Source of the DNA: Phyllostachys edulis
Taxonomy: Eukaryota > Streptophyta > Magnoliopsida > Poales > Poaceae
Length of the DNA: 64,000 bases
NCBI GenBank assembly: GCA_036346405.1
Contig: CM070553.1
Span: forward strand, 73,348,976 to 73,412,975
Reading direction: 5' to 3'
Shown here piece after piece: positions 33,480 through 44,765 of the stretch. Position 1 is the stretch's first letter. The number at the start of each line of letters is the position of its first letter. A program made the position numbers and the translations under genes. The notes under the pieces are model-generated. The model saw nothing but the letters and a program-made list of their open reading frames with translations. It had not been told where the DNA came from and made no database searches.

Positions 33480-34205
33480 TGACGAGGATATAATAATCCT
33501 CATTTTATCTTTTATCTATAACTCCTTAACCAAGTAAATATGACGCCATATGGTCCCCGAGTATACCCCTTAAATGTTATAAGGAAGAGTTCATCGGGTG
33601 GTCGTAAGTTCTTCTACGACCACCCCCATAGTCGTAAGTTATGCTACGACTACCCCATAGTCGTAAGTCTTGCTACGACTACCTCATAGTCGAGGTTCTT
33701 CTACGACTAGGTCACTATGACCATTTTATGATCAATTAAACCTATGCATAAGTAGGCCCAATTGATTAAGGGATTCAAACAATCATCATACTGTTGTTTC
33801 GCCAAGTAATAGCACGTAATGCTCCATTATCTCCGGTATGTAGTGTTAGGCGACGTGGAGGAGTTAATACCGGTGATTACTACCAACGTGCCCGCATAGA
33901 TGTGATGAGGCGCCGCTTCACTGGAGAAACCGCCGCTCCTTCACGCACTATATAAAGGCGCAATCGAGAGGGAAGGAGGCCATGAGGAATACAAACACTA
34001 TCATCTCGCAATAGTCTGAAGTTTTTCCCCGATTGTTCGTAATACACTCAATACCATACACACACAGAGTAGGGTTATTATTCTCTCCTGAGAAGGCCCG
34101 AACTCAGTATAAAAATCCCCGTGTCAATCTCTCTGCGTGATTTCATTCTAGGAGACCCCCCGAATCAAACAATCTTTACGTAAGTTCGGTTCTAAAACAC
34201 CGACA
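33480..34205 (+). repeat. 3' LTR of element A
   Basis: 726 bp, TGACGAGG...ACACCGACA, with a TATA box at 33949-33956 (TATATAAA) and a minisatellite at 33601-33711. Its right end is exact: 34206 onward matches the LTR of E at 44918 onward. The 5' LTR is not in the window, so the left edge rests on the PPT and TG only. Confidence 0.72.
33601..33711. repeat. Palindromic 29/30-bp minisatellite in the A LTR U3
   Basis: Four units beginning at 33601, 33631, 33660 and 33689, each containing gtcgtaag...ctacgac, that is an inverted pair gtcgta/tacgac separated by about 7 bp. It lies 240-350 bp upstream of the TATA box. Confidence 0.85.
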
Positions 34206-37200
34206 GTATCACAATAGTTCCCAGGTTCCAGACCATTGCACATATATCCTCAAACAACATTGTATCATACATACAAGGCATACATTTACATAATTATACA
34301 TAGCATGTTACAATTCGGTTTGGAATTCTACCATATCAAGTGACCTTGGGCCACAACAAAAGTTAACAGCGGAAACGAAACAACCAGCAAAAGACCACTA
34401 ATGGCCCCATCACCCGCAGGCTATTGAGTGGAAGTTAGAACTAGCTTCACTCAAGAAGGCCACCCCGATTGGCGCTTAACGGCATCTCATATAAATAACC
34501 ATCCTCACCGCAACAAGAGGTTATAAAACCTGAGTACAGAAGGTACTCAGCAAGACTTACACAAACTATTAAAAGAAAGTGTTTGATAGAACCTATACAA
34601 AGGATTAGAAATTATACATGCATAAGGTTAACAACAGGAAGGTCATAAGGGTTCAATTTTGGATAAAGCAGTACATCTTAACCTACAATTGCTAAGTTTT
34701 AACAAGGCCATTTTATAAATCAATTTGGACTAAAACAATAAGTAAATGAGGCATAATCATAAACAGTATCATCAATGAAGTGGCTATTCACCACCATCTA
34801 GAAATTATTGCATGAATGACCCTCATGCCGAGTTCACCCACAACCCAACTTTTATTTCCAAAGTCTATACAAAGCGCTATTCAAATTCAAGCGTTGTCCG
34901 TAACCGTGGACATGGCTATTCGAATAGTTTTAAACCCTGCAGGGGTGTACATCTTTACCCACATGACTTAGCTAGCCCATAAGCCATCTAGAATAATAGC
35001 ACACTGCCTTTGGTATGCCGCCGTAAACTAAGATTTGGTATTTTTCAACAAGTTAACACTATTGAGCCGAATACCCATGTGTGACCGATCCCGCCGCCTG
35101 TTGCTATTAGAACCGCCAACCGGGTCCACATGTTGTCTTTGGGAATGCCGAATTCGATCAATCAAATGCAAACCGTGCTCACTGCACATATTACATCGCA
35201 ATTAGAGCCCTTAAGGTACATACATGTGATATAACGCATGTATGGCCTCACCCTCCTAAGAACATATGATACTGATTTGGTGGTCAAACACATATACCCT
35301 TACTTTCCCATATTTCAACTCAATAGCATTAACCCTTTACTTAACCAAATAGCGCCCATACACTGCGTGTGGAAGTACGTTGGGGCTTGAATCATCTAGC
35401 TGATGTTCGGTCCTTAATCAATCCAGACAAGACAACCACATTTCCCAATCTCGTGCACTAAGGCACCATCACTAGCATCCACTTGTCTAGATTACATTAG
35501 TTTATCAACAAGATTTAAATTCATTTCTGATTTAAATAAACTGAACAAAGAGTTAGGATAACTTCAATTCATTTATTGTTCCCATGTTTGACAGGATAAG
35601 CTTGCCAAACACTAATGTTCTATAGACAACATGGCTAAGCAAAAACTGAAAACAAGTATTTAAATATAGAAGCACTACCTTAAGTTTGAGTGTAATGATC
35701 AGATTAAGGGTAAACCTCCAGTGTTAGGTGATAACTAACTATTAACAGATCACAAATAAATTTTTAGGAAATTAGCATGCAACAGTGTCACTGGTATTTA
35801 TAAACCTACAGTTCAAAATTAGGATCAACATGGTGCAGAGAGGATGCTTGCCTTGGTAATAATAGTAAACCTCTTGTTCAAATTCTTGTTGCTCAATACC
35901 AGATTCAACCACTTCAGAAGAACCAGAATCTAAATGAAAATAAAGTCCAATGAACACAAGGAAAAAGGCAGAGAACAGCATGTAAAAAAAAGAATGTATG
36001 GTCAATGGCTTAATGCATTATTAGCAACATGCTTAAGCTACAACTAACCTTTGCTAGTATTATTTACCACAATTTAGAGTTTGGGTTTAGAACTACAGTT
36101 TCAGATTTTAGAAACTGAAACAGGACAGATTACAGTTGAATTGTTTGCCGAGCTAAGCATCATATAAATGAAATACTTTGCTTGAACTAAGAGTATTGAA
36201 AGTTAGGATAATAACCTAACTCATCATTTAATAATTAATTGACAGAATTTAAGAAATTGAAAACCTTGTCTTTGTGCATATTGCCTGCTCAACCGCAACA
36301 AAACAAAGAAAGTCCGTAACTGAAGATTCTTGCTTATAGGTCACACACTTAAACACCAGCTTCTTGTTAGAGCTAAACCTAATATTTAAGAAAGATAAAA
36401 CCCTAGACCAACCCTTGTTAACCCTTATTAGCAAGATTAATGTAAAATGGACAGAACTCATCGATTTTGTCGGCTTGTCTGACAACAATCGACAGAGGAA
36501 TGACTTTGATAAACAGTTAAGTTGAATGCCTTTAAGAATAAAAAGAACAACTGCTTATGTTGCTAGGGTTTAGATAGAACCTAAATTAGCTGATAAGATA
36601 ACATGAGAAACCCTAGAACTTGAATACGATATGAAAGACCGAAAAGTTATATAAAAAAACATTTCAGGGATAAGGCAATTGGAGTATTATATGCACAAGT
36701 GAGTGATGCATGTGAGATACTGATGTTCTTAGGGTTCTCAAGATAGGAAAAGATAGGACCAAGACTCACTTATCGGAGCTGGAAAAGATGAAGTCAAGTT
36801 TCGGCCGAAATGGAAAAGATGCAATAACTACTTCACCTGCTCGACCAAGGTCGAAAAGAATGGAAGACTTGAGCTAATATGATCGTAATACATGACCTTT
36901 ACAAGAGAGAATGAGGCATACTTCACCGGAGTAAGAAATCACCACAGTGGTGCTTCCGACCGGCTTGGTTCAACAGAGAGCAACTCTTGTTCAACCTACA
37001 AAATAATGCCAAAACTCACATTACTAAGTGAATTAGGCATGATTATAGATGAATAAGGAGTGTAAGCTAGAAAGCTTCACTGAGAAGGAAGGAAGAAAGT
37101 GAGGAGAGCTCCCTTGGTCAACAATGGCAGAGGCTCAGAAAGTAGGGTTTATATAGAGTTTGATCTCTAGAGCAAGCGAGAATTCTCCAGAGCTGATGAG

Positions 37201-38686
37201 GTGGCAATCTGATGCCAAATACCAAAAGAATATTCGCACAACTATCAGACAAGGCCATCGCCCCGCGATGGAGTCGAGACGGCACAAAGCAAAGAAGAAA
37301 GGAAGAGCGCCATCGACGAGAGGGTCCCAATGGCAGCCACAAAGAACGCACACAACATCGCGATTCCTAAAGAACATCACCGCTTGATTAAAAACGAGCG
37401 GTCGCGATTGATTAGGGCGCTGAGAAGTTCTAACCAAGGTTCTTCTCATATAGGTCGTGCGACACAAATGAACGGCCGATTGATTAAGAGAATCGGAGGT
37501 CCGAACGTCACAATCCACAAGGACCGCTTGATCACAATCTAACGGTGACGCAAAAATAAGGCCTTAAGCGCCACGCTGAAGCGCATCGAGGATTTAAACC
37601 AAAGGCCGAATTTAATGCGCCGCTTATGAGTTCTCAATCCCAAAAGAAAACACGCTGGATCCGAAATCAACGGTGAGGATTGATGGGTGTTGAGGTGGTC
37701 CGAACGCCCATCAACACAAATCGCGCGATCAAAATCCAACGGCGGAGATCACGTGGTGCATTCGGACAGTCCGCACGGCCCACTAGATCTGGTTCATTCG
37801 TTGAGGATCCAAGGGCTTGCGTGCATTTCAGCTTTCCCCATTCAAAAATGGTATACACTGAAAATGACGCACCACATGATTAAGATCCTACGGCTAATAT
37901 TGCGTGGCTGATCAGAATGGTCCGAACGTTCACGCTGATCTGGGCGGTTCAAGGAGGATCCAATGGTCACGAGTTTTAACGCGCGTTTTGGTTTTAAATC
38001 CAAAACTGGGCGCGGTAGGATGGGGATCTAACGGTGGAAATCGCCTCGCGTGGATGGATGACCTGCACCGCACCGCAGATCACATTCGTTCGCGAAGCGA
38101 TCGATGGCTCACGTTCACTTGGAGTTGGAGCGCGCATGATCGTGACAGAGCCGGACTCGATGCATCTGGTTGACTCAAACTCGCCAGATCGAAGTCGCCA
38201 TAAAGGCTAAGGGCCGGGTTTAGACCGATGAGTTGACCAATCTCATTTAAATCCTCAAAGTTTGACCGTGCTTTAGAAATAGCAAATAAATTTGTAAAAA
38301 TATGAAATTTTGTAGAATTGCTACTGGGATGATATATTCCCCAAATAAATTTTGAAAACCACTGTTTCTCAGTTTAAATTACATAAATAATTCATTTAAA
38401 CTGAATAGGTTTATTTAAAGACAAATATTTTTATCAAAGTCAAGATAATCTTTAGAAATTTAACAAAAATTATTTTTGGTCAAGACATTTCATCTAGTTT
38501 TTAATGAAATATTTCCCAGTCTCAATACCAACATTGATTGGTATTTTCTTTTGAAGCTTCGATCAAGTTTGAGTTTTTGACTAGAAATTGGGGAAGTTAG
38601 ATTGTAACATAATGCCCAGTTTGCCAAAATGAACAGTGATGCTATGAACAAGATCTTATTATCGTTTATTAAAGTCGGGTGTTATA
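34206..38686 (-). repeat. 3' LTR of element E, truncated at its left by element A
   Basis: 4481 bp, matching 44918-49403 throughout. The minus-strand start is TATAACACCC (TGTAACACCC with one change). TATA box on minus at 37149-37156. Differences from the other LTR cluster at CNG and CG words. ORFs within it (for example 35772-36005, 37135-37518) recur in the right LTR and are not genes. Confidence 0.93.
37147..37156 (-). promoter_or_regulatory. TATA box of the element E LTR (left copy)
   Basis: The minus strand reads CTATATAAAC; the same sequence is at 47859-47868 in the right LTR, where it would drive the element's transcript leftward. Confidence 0.75.
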
Positions 38687-38700
38687 AACCTACCCCTTAA
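38687..38700 (-). promoter_or_regulatory. Polypurine tract of element E
   Basis: The minus strand reads TTAAGGGGTAGGTT, next to the LTR start. Confidence 0.85.
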
Positions 38701-38901
38701 GAGAATCTCGTCCCGAGATTTCGTAATTCGTGTCGGAAAGGAATGAAACTAAAATGATTCTTTTGGAAATCTAACTTCAGTTGTCTTTATTTCTTTCAAA
38801 GACAGAAAAGAAAAATCCTAATAAACAACATAGTGTTGCTATTACATCCTTCTTTTACATTGCTTGGTTTAACCTTGCCTTTCTCGATTCAAAGGCAATT
38901 T

Positions 38902-40695
38902 TTAAACAACAAAAAGGTGAGGGTGCTCAATCCTCATCAGTTCAAGGCCCCACGTGGCTTCATCCTCGGAGTGATTAGCCCACTGAATCTTTAAGAACCT
39001 GACGGTGCGGTTTCTTGTCCTGCGTTCCATTTCATCGAGGATACGCACCAGTTGCTCTTGATAGGAAAGGTCTGGTTGAAGATCAAGATTCTCATAAGCA
39101 GTCCCCTCGATAGGAACACGAAGGCATTTCTTCAGCTGAGAAACATGAAAAGTATCATGCACTGCTGAGAGAGAGTCAGGTAGGTCCAATTGATATGCCA
39201 CAGCTCCTCGTTTCACAATAATTCGGAAAGGTCCGATATAACGAGGTGCTAGCTTTCCTTTTACCTGGAAGCGATGAGTGCCCTTCATGGGTGATACTTT
39301 AAGATAGACATAATCATCTACCTCAAAGCTTAACTCACGACGACGATGGTCAGCATAGCTCTTCTGACGAGACTGGGCGATTTTCAAATGGTCTCGAATC
39401 AGACGAACTTGCTCTTCAGCTTCCATTATCAAGTCTGGACCATAGAATGGTCTTTCACCAGACTCGGACCAATTCAATGGAGTCCTACAAGCTCTTCCAT
39501 ACAAGGCTTCAAAAGGTGACATTTGAATACCTGCTTGGTAGCTGTTATTGTAGGACAACTCCACATACGGCAAAGATTTCTCCCAATTCTTGCCATATGA
39601 TAGTACACAAGATCGAAGGAGATCCTCCATCACTTGATTCACCCTCTCAGTTTGGCCACTGGTTTGAGGATGATAAGCAGTGCTGAAGGAGAGTTCAGTC
39701 CCCATTGCCTGATGGAGACAATTCCAGAAATGAGAAGTGAACTGAGGTCCACGGTCTGAGACAATGACTTTCGGAACACCGTGGAGACAAACAATCTTAG
39801 CAATATAGAGCTCTGCTAATTGCTTGCCATTGAAGGTGGTTTTGACAGGAATAAAATGAGCCACTTTCGTCAGACGATCAATGATCACCCAAATGGCATC
39901 GTACCCATTCTGAGTTTTTGGAAGGCCGGTAACAAAATCCATATCGACTTCCTCCCATTTCCAATGTGGAATAGGCAAAGGTTGAAGGGTACCGGCTGGC
40001 TTCAAGTGCTCGGCCTTAACCCTTTGACAAATATCACATTCAACAACATACTGAGCAATTTTCCTTTTCATCTGACTCCACCAAAATGTCTTCTTCAAGT
40101 CCTGGTACATCTTAGTGCTTCCAAGATGCAAAGAAAACTTGGAATTATGAGCCTCTTTAAGAATTAGGTTTCTCAATAGAGGGTCTGAGGGTACAACCAA
40201 ACGATTGCGATATCGGATGATACCTCGGGCATCTTCGGAAAATTCATTGGCTTTACCCGCCTTCAAATTTTCCCTAATCTTAGCTACCTCCGTATTAGTT
40301 TTCTGAGCTTCCAGAATCTGATCTTCAAGTGTAGATTTCACTTGTAAGGCAGCGAGAGTTCCTTCTTCTACCATTTCGAGACTTAAGCGCTGAAAATCAG
40401 CACATAAGCTCTTAGCCAGAGGTACTGTTGACAAGCAGTTGCATTGTGACTTTCTGCTTAAAGCATCAGCCACAACATTGGCTTTGCCTGGATGGTAATG
40501 AATACCCATATCATAGTTCTTGATCAATTCAAGCCATCTTCTCTGTCTCATATTCAAATCTGTTTGAGTGAATATGTATTTCAGGCTCTTATGATCAGTA
40601 TAGATTTCGCAACGATTACCGATGAGGTAATGTCGCCAAATCTTTAATGCATGGACTACGGCTGCCAATTCTAGATCATGAGTAGGATAATTCAC
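38902..40695 (-). CDS. Element E RNase H, integrase and chromodomain (polyprotein C-terminal part)
   Basis: 597 uninterrupted codons. RNase H covers the start (YTDHKSLKY with Asp34; VVADALSRKS with Asp77). The integrase zinc region has H183/H190 and CDIC (C220, C223). The catalytic core has Asp253 (DMDFVTGLPK), Asp314 (VSDRGPQFTS) and Glu350 (GQTERVNQV). A GPF/Y-type motif (APRYIGPFRI) follows. The chromodomain occupies about residues 540-597 (RILDEMERRTRNRTVRFLKI, then WANHSEDEATW) and ends the protein. Chromodomains of this group guide integration to heterochromatin. All catalytic residues are present. The Met at 40695 is not the true start: the frame is the continuation of gag-pol, broken just upstream. 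This is the best preserved coding region in the window. Confidence 0.93.
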   Translation of the reverse strand: MNYPTHDLELAAVVHALKIWRHYLIGNRCEIYTDHKSLKYIFTQTDLNMRQRRWLELIKNYDMGIHYHPGKANVVADALSRKSQCNCLSTVPLAKSLCADFQRLSLEMVEEGTLAALQVKSTLEDQILEAQKTNTEVAKIRENLKAGKANEFSEDARGIIRYRNRLVVPSDPLLRNLILKEAHNSKFSLHLGSTKMYQDLKKTFWWSQMKRKIAQYVVECDICQRVKAEHLKPAGTLQPLPIPHWKWEEVDMDFVTGLPKTQNGYDAIWVIIDRLTKVAHFIPVKTTFNGKQLAELYIAKIVCLHGVPKVIVSDRGPQFTSHFWNCLHQAMGTELSFSTAYHPQTSGQTERVNQVMEDLLRSCVLSYGKNWEKSLPYVELSYNNSYQAGIQMSPFEALYGRACRTPLNWSESGERPFYGPDLIMEAEEQVRLIRDHLKIAQSRQKSYADHRRRELSFEVDDYVYLKVSPMKGTHRFQVKGKLAPRYIGPFRIIVKRGAVAYQLDLPDSLSAVHDTFHVSQLKKCLRVPIEGTAYENLDLQPDLSYQEQLVRILDEMERRTRNRTVRFLKIQWANHSEDEATWGLELMRIEHPHLFVV

Positions 40696-42497
40696 TTCAT
40701 GAGGTCACAACTGCCTGGATGCATATGCCACAACTCGGCCCTCTTGCATAAGCACACAACCAAGTCCATGGCGAGATGCATCGCAATAGATATTGAAGCC
40801 CTTATGAACATCCGCGAGTAAGAATCGAGCTTTGGTCAAGAGTTCTCAAAAGTGAAAGCTTTCTTCACACTCACCTGACCACTCGAATTTCTTCTCCTTC
40901 TTCAAAAGCTGAGTTAGAGGCCTCGAAATTTTGGAAAAAATTTCAATGAACCTACGGTAATAACCCGCAAGTCCAAGAAAACTTCGGACTTCAGAAACAT
41001 TTTGAGGTCAAGCTTCAGCCTAGCACATCTTGTATTTTGCTGGGATCAATAGTGATACCTCCTTCGGATAACACATGTCCCAAGAATGCGACTTGCTTGA
41101 GCCAGAAAGCACACTTGCTAAACTTAGCATATAGTCGATGTTTCATAAGTGTGTCCAACACAAGTCTCGAGATGTCGCTCATGCTCTTCAGTAGACTTGG
41201 AATAGATAAGAATGTCGTCAATGAACACGACAACAAACTTATCTAAGAAATCCATGAATACTGAATTCATAAGATTCATGAAATAAGCTGGAGCATTTGT
41301 TAGACCAAAGGACATAACAGTATACTCATATAACCCGTAACGAGTAGAGAGTGCTGTTTTAGGAATGTCCTCAGCTCTAACCTTGATCTGATGATAGCCC
41401 GATCGCAAATCAATTTTAGAAAAGACCCGGGCTCCACTCAACTAGTCAAAAAGATCATCAATTCGAGGCAAATGATATTTGTTTTTGATAGTGACTTCAT
41501 TCAACGGACGGTAGTCCACACACATCCGCAAAGTCTTATCTTTCTTCTTGACAAAGATGGCCGGGCATCCCCAAGGTGAGGAACTCGGTCGAATAAATCC
41601 CTTGTCAAGTAATTCTCCAAGCTGTTTCTTCAATTCAACTAGCCCATTAGGAGGCATACGATAAGGTCTTCTAGATATGGGAGTAGTACTAGGAACAAGT
41701 TCAATTACGAACTCCACTTCCCGATCTGGTGGCATACCGGGAAGGTCTTCAGAAAAGACATTAGGATATGCACATACAACCGGTACTGACTCCAAGGTAG
41801 GGGTGGTATTAGCTTGCAATGCACAAAGATGAGAATTGACTATCTTGGATTGAAAAACGACCGAAATGCCGTCTTTATTAGTTATAGAAATAGACCGTCG
41901 AGCACAATTAATTTGCCCTTGATTCTTAGATAGCCAATCCATTCCTAAGATAACATCCAACCCTTTAGAGTCTATCACAATCAAATCTACCCAAACATCT
42001 ACGCCTTGAATGTTTATGTTAACATTACGGCAGATTTGATCAGTTTTCAAAACTGATCCTGGGGAATGAATAACATGCGGAGGATGAAGTTGATGCACGT
42101 CCAATTGATGTTGAACAGCAAAGTGCCTACTAACAAAAGAATGGGATGCTCCGGAATCAAATAAAATAGTAGCTGGACTGGAATTAACTAGGAGCATACC
42201 GAGAACAACATCAGGTGCATCAGTCGCCTCTTCAGCAGTGATCTGGTTCACGCGACCTCGGGCTGGAGCTGGATCAGTCTTGACAGAGGCCTTCGGAGAT
42301 GGTGCTGGACGCATAGCAGCTGGAGAAGGTTGAACAGGCGGCAACCCACGTGTCTTTGCAAAACACTGGCTGGCGAAATGTCCAGGACGTCCACAATGGA
42401 AACAAATCACACCAGGCCTGACATTGCTGACAGTGGGTGGCCGATTCCCACTAGATTTGGGCTGCCTCGAGGGTGGAGGTGGACGAAATGCAAACAC
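40696..42497 (-). pseudogene. Element E zinc knuckle, protease and reverse transcriptase, few lesions
   Basis: 42497-41442 (351 codons) has the Gag CCHC knuckle (C32, C35, H40, C45), protease ILFDSGASHSFVS (catalytic Asp114) and the RT start (RPYRMPPNGLVELKKQL, RMCVDYRPLNEVT). A single TAG at 41439-41441 stands where the frame expects Gln (CAG to TAG is one transition). 41441-41124 continues with VFSKIDLRSGYHQIKV and the catalytic FIDDIL. A frameshift at about 41160 moves reading to 41236-41015 (YAKFSKCAFWL, VAFLGHVLSEGGI). The next 300 bp to 40696 need at least one more shift. The lesions are few and some may be sequence errors. Confidence 0.9.
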
Positions 42498-43260
42498 TAG
42501 CGCCCTTGGTGGAGCTGGAGCTGGCGCTCGAAAAGACTGAGGCTGCCACAGACGCGGTCTTATTGAACGACTACTAGCGGCAAACTGGTAGCCTTCGCCG
42601 CTTCATGACTCCTCCAAAGCCTTGCTTTTAGTCTCAAAGAATAATGGCTTTGTCGACGAGGTGCTAAAATTTCAAGTCTTGCATCGCCAGTACAATCAGT
42701 AGTTCTTCAGATAATCCATGCATAAAGCGGTTTCGACGACGAAGGTCAGTCGAAACATCATCAGGTGGATACCGAGCAAGAAAGTTGAATTCATGCAAAT
42801 ACTCAGTCACCGACTTTCACCCTTGCTTAAGTGCGAGAAATTCCTGCTGCTTAGCCAACACCACTCCTTCGGGAATGTGAGCTTCACGAAAGGCTTCCGT
42901 GAACTCATCCCAAGTAGGGACATGTCCAGCAGGTTGAGTGGCAAGAAGGTTGTCCCACCAAACGCTAGCGGCTCCATTCAACTGGTAACTAGCGAATAGG
43001 ACTTTCTCCCTTTCAGAACATTGAGATGTTAGCAACTTCTTCTCAATATTCTGGAGCCAATCTTCGGCTTCCAACGGTTCTTGGGAGCTGGAGAACACTG
43101 GAGGATTGGTCCGCTGAAAATCAGCAAGACTCCCATGCACATGATGGCCTCCTGCCTCGCCAGCTGGAGTGGTGGTGGAAGAAGTGTTACGCACAATTTG
43201 CTCCAAAATGCGCATTTGGTCCATCCTGTTGCGCTCTATCTGCATGAGCACATCAGCCAT
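42498..43260 (-). pseudogene. Element E Gag N-terminal part
   Basis: 43260-42817 (147 codons) starts MADVLMQIERNRMDQMRILE and carries the chromovirus retrotrans_gag pattern (PLEAEDWLQNIEKKL, VLFASYQLNGAASVWWDNLL, FTEAFREAHIPEGV, FLALKQG). One TGA at 42817-42819 ends it. The same frame runs on (SVTEYLHEFNFLARYPPDDV) to about 42660. The frame then shifts before the zinc-knuckle ORF. The start is chosen because no in-frame ATG with Gag similarity lies further upstream and it fits the family's usual opening. Confidence 0.88.
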
Positions 43261-43745
43261 GGAGGGCGGCGGTGGAAGCTCCTCTTCCTGGCGACCACCA
43301 TGAGTACCATGAGAACCAGAAGGATCAGCCTACTCTCCCTGAGAGTAGGGAATTGGGGTAGAGAATCTCTCCTCTTGTTGTGCTCGCGCGAGTAGTAGGT
43401 CCTGTCATATTGTTACCATACAATGGTTAACAACATCACAAGGATACACTCAAGCAAACACCAACAAGATGGAACAGAGAGAAAGAAATACTAACCCCCC
43501 CCCCACGTGCATAATGGCATGAAATGCATAAAATTAACACCAAAAGAACCACAAACTCCATTATATAATAGCAAAAGGTTTGGTCCAACATATTTATACA
43601 AGTCGGCCAACCAAGTTCAAGGTCCAAAATCAACAGGCCGAAATACATAATTTACAAGATTACAAGCTGCCCTATTATTTTTAATACAAGACAGCTACTG
43701 GCTGGTTACTACTACTTCCTAAACATGGTGCTCACCATCCATCCT
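43261..43745 (-). other. Spacer between the leader ORF and gag of E
   Basis: About 480 bp without coding signal. It includes a run of ten C at about 43495-43504 and the word set expected of an untranslated or intron-like segment. Confidence 0.4.
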
Positions 43746-44553
43746 CTACGAATAATCATTGCGGTTAAAATTCACTGGAAACTCATTTAACAAATGAGCC
43801 TTAGGTGAACCCGTGTCTATAGGGTTCGATGGACTGATGAGACGCCGAGGAGAACCTAGCAGCAGATGATGACCTCCAGAGGTGCAGTGTTTGTGGTGCG
43901 AGGAAAGCTCGCAGACATCCGGCTTGGCGACCTTCGCCCAAGGATTGGAACAAGTCCGGCCACCTCGAAGTCGAAATCGGTGGTGCAAGAGCAAATGAGA
44001 GGATCTCGCAGTTACCATAAAGCACGCTACGGGAACGCGATTCATGGCAACACCAAGCCTCGATACTCCCGAGCTTCATGCGCATTTACGGCGGTTTCCC
44101 ACAGCTCATACACCAGCAAATGATGAATTTGGTCCATAATACTAACCAACCTCGCTAACTCACAGACGATGGGTCCTCTCCAAACTGAATCTCATCGAAC
44201 GTGCTCACATCTGCTCTAGGACCTTGTTTTGGGAAGTGAACATAGGGTGGCTGAGACAACTCCGTCAAATCATGACGAAGGAGGCCCATCATCCTACGAG
44301 CTGCTTCCTGAATGGCCATAGACTCAGAGGTGGCATGCACATGGATACAGTATGGAATGCTACCCACCACCTGTCTTGCAATCACATTGATGATAGCTCG
44401 GTACTCCTCCATCCCGGGTCCTCGATCACGACGATAGATGGCATACTCTGGCTGATAAGTGAAATTGGCTCGCCACATCATATCCCGTAGCAAAGTCGGA
44501 AATCCATCTACGTCCTCGGCTCGGGTCTCCTTAACCAAGTACCAGCCGCTCAT
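43746..44553 (-). pseudogene. Extra ORF in the leader of element E, upstream of gag
   Basis: 44553-44155 encodes 132 residues starting MSGWYLVKETRAEDVDGFPT, with EYRAIINVIARQVVGSIPY, then HATSESMAIQEAARRMMGLL and YVHFPKQGPRADVSTFDEIQ. The stop is followed within a few bases by a +1 frame that stays open (ELARLVSIMDQIHHLLVYEL), and protein-like sequence continues in shifted frames to about 43800. It is not Gag, protease, RT, integrase or any envelope I recognise. It resembles a class of grass hypothetical proteins that I recall being found beside gypsy elements, but I cannot name the family. Position: right after the PBS, same strand as gag-pol. Confidence 0.5.
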
Positions 44554-44749
44554 CTATAGACGAAAGACAAGGTAAGTAAACAACTTGTCTTGGAAAGCCA
44601 ACAGAAAATTGGGTAAGAATTGATACCAGGGAGGGTAAGAAATAAAAGATAGCATACTTAAATTTTCAGAAATTAGTTATATTAAAATAATTTCACAGAA
44701 ACTCGCTAATGATAACGACCATGCTAATTCTAACCTACAGTCAACGTAT

Positions 44750-44761
44750 GCTCTGATACCA
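44750..44761 (-). promoter_or_regulatory. Primer-binding site of element E (initiator Met tRNA)
   Basis: The minus strand reads TGGTATCAGAGC, four bases downstream of the LTR end at 44766. Confidence 0.9.
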
Positions 44762-44765
44762 ACGC

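Larger units (their letters stand above)
7806..34205 (+). mobile_element. Element A: Tat-lineage Ty3/gypsy retrotransposon, split by nested insertions
   Basis: Two halves of one gypsy element. The left half (7806-9924) carries gag and protease; the right half (28122-34205) carries RT, RNase H, integrase, a 3' noncoding region and a 726 bp 3' LTR. Element B lies between them. The protease-to-RT linker resumes at 28122 where it stopped at 9924. Lineage evidence: a protease with DGG-type active site, RT containing AYVDDLVVKS, no chromodomain, a long 3' region with a candidate antisense ORF, and a GGGG-rich PPT. Its 5' LTR and PBS are not in the window; S sits where they should be approached. Its right end at 34205 is followed directly by the LTR sequence of E, so A inserted into E. 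Confidence 0.85.

Noticed and set aside
37135..37518. 127-codon minus ORF in the left LTR of E
   Set aside because: Lies within the LTR around the TATA box; the equivalent in the right LTR (47854-48255) differs by many frame changes, so it is not conserved as protein.
34206..38686. A separate solo LTR unrelated to the coding region at 38902-43260
   Set aside because: It matches 44918-49403, borders a PPT and lies in the right orientation; it is the 3' LTR of E.
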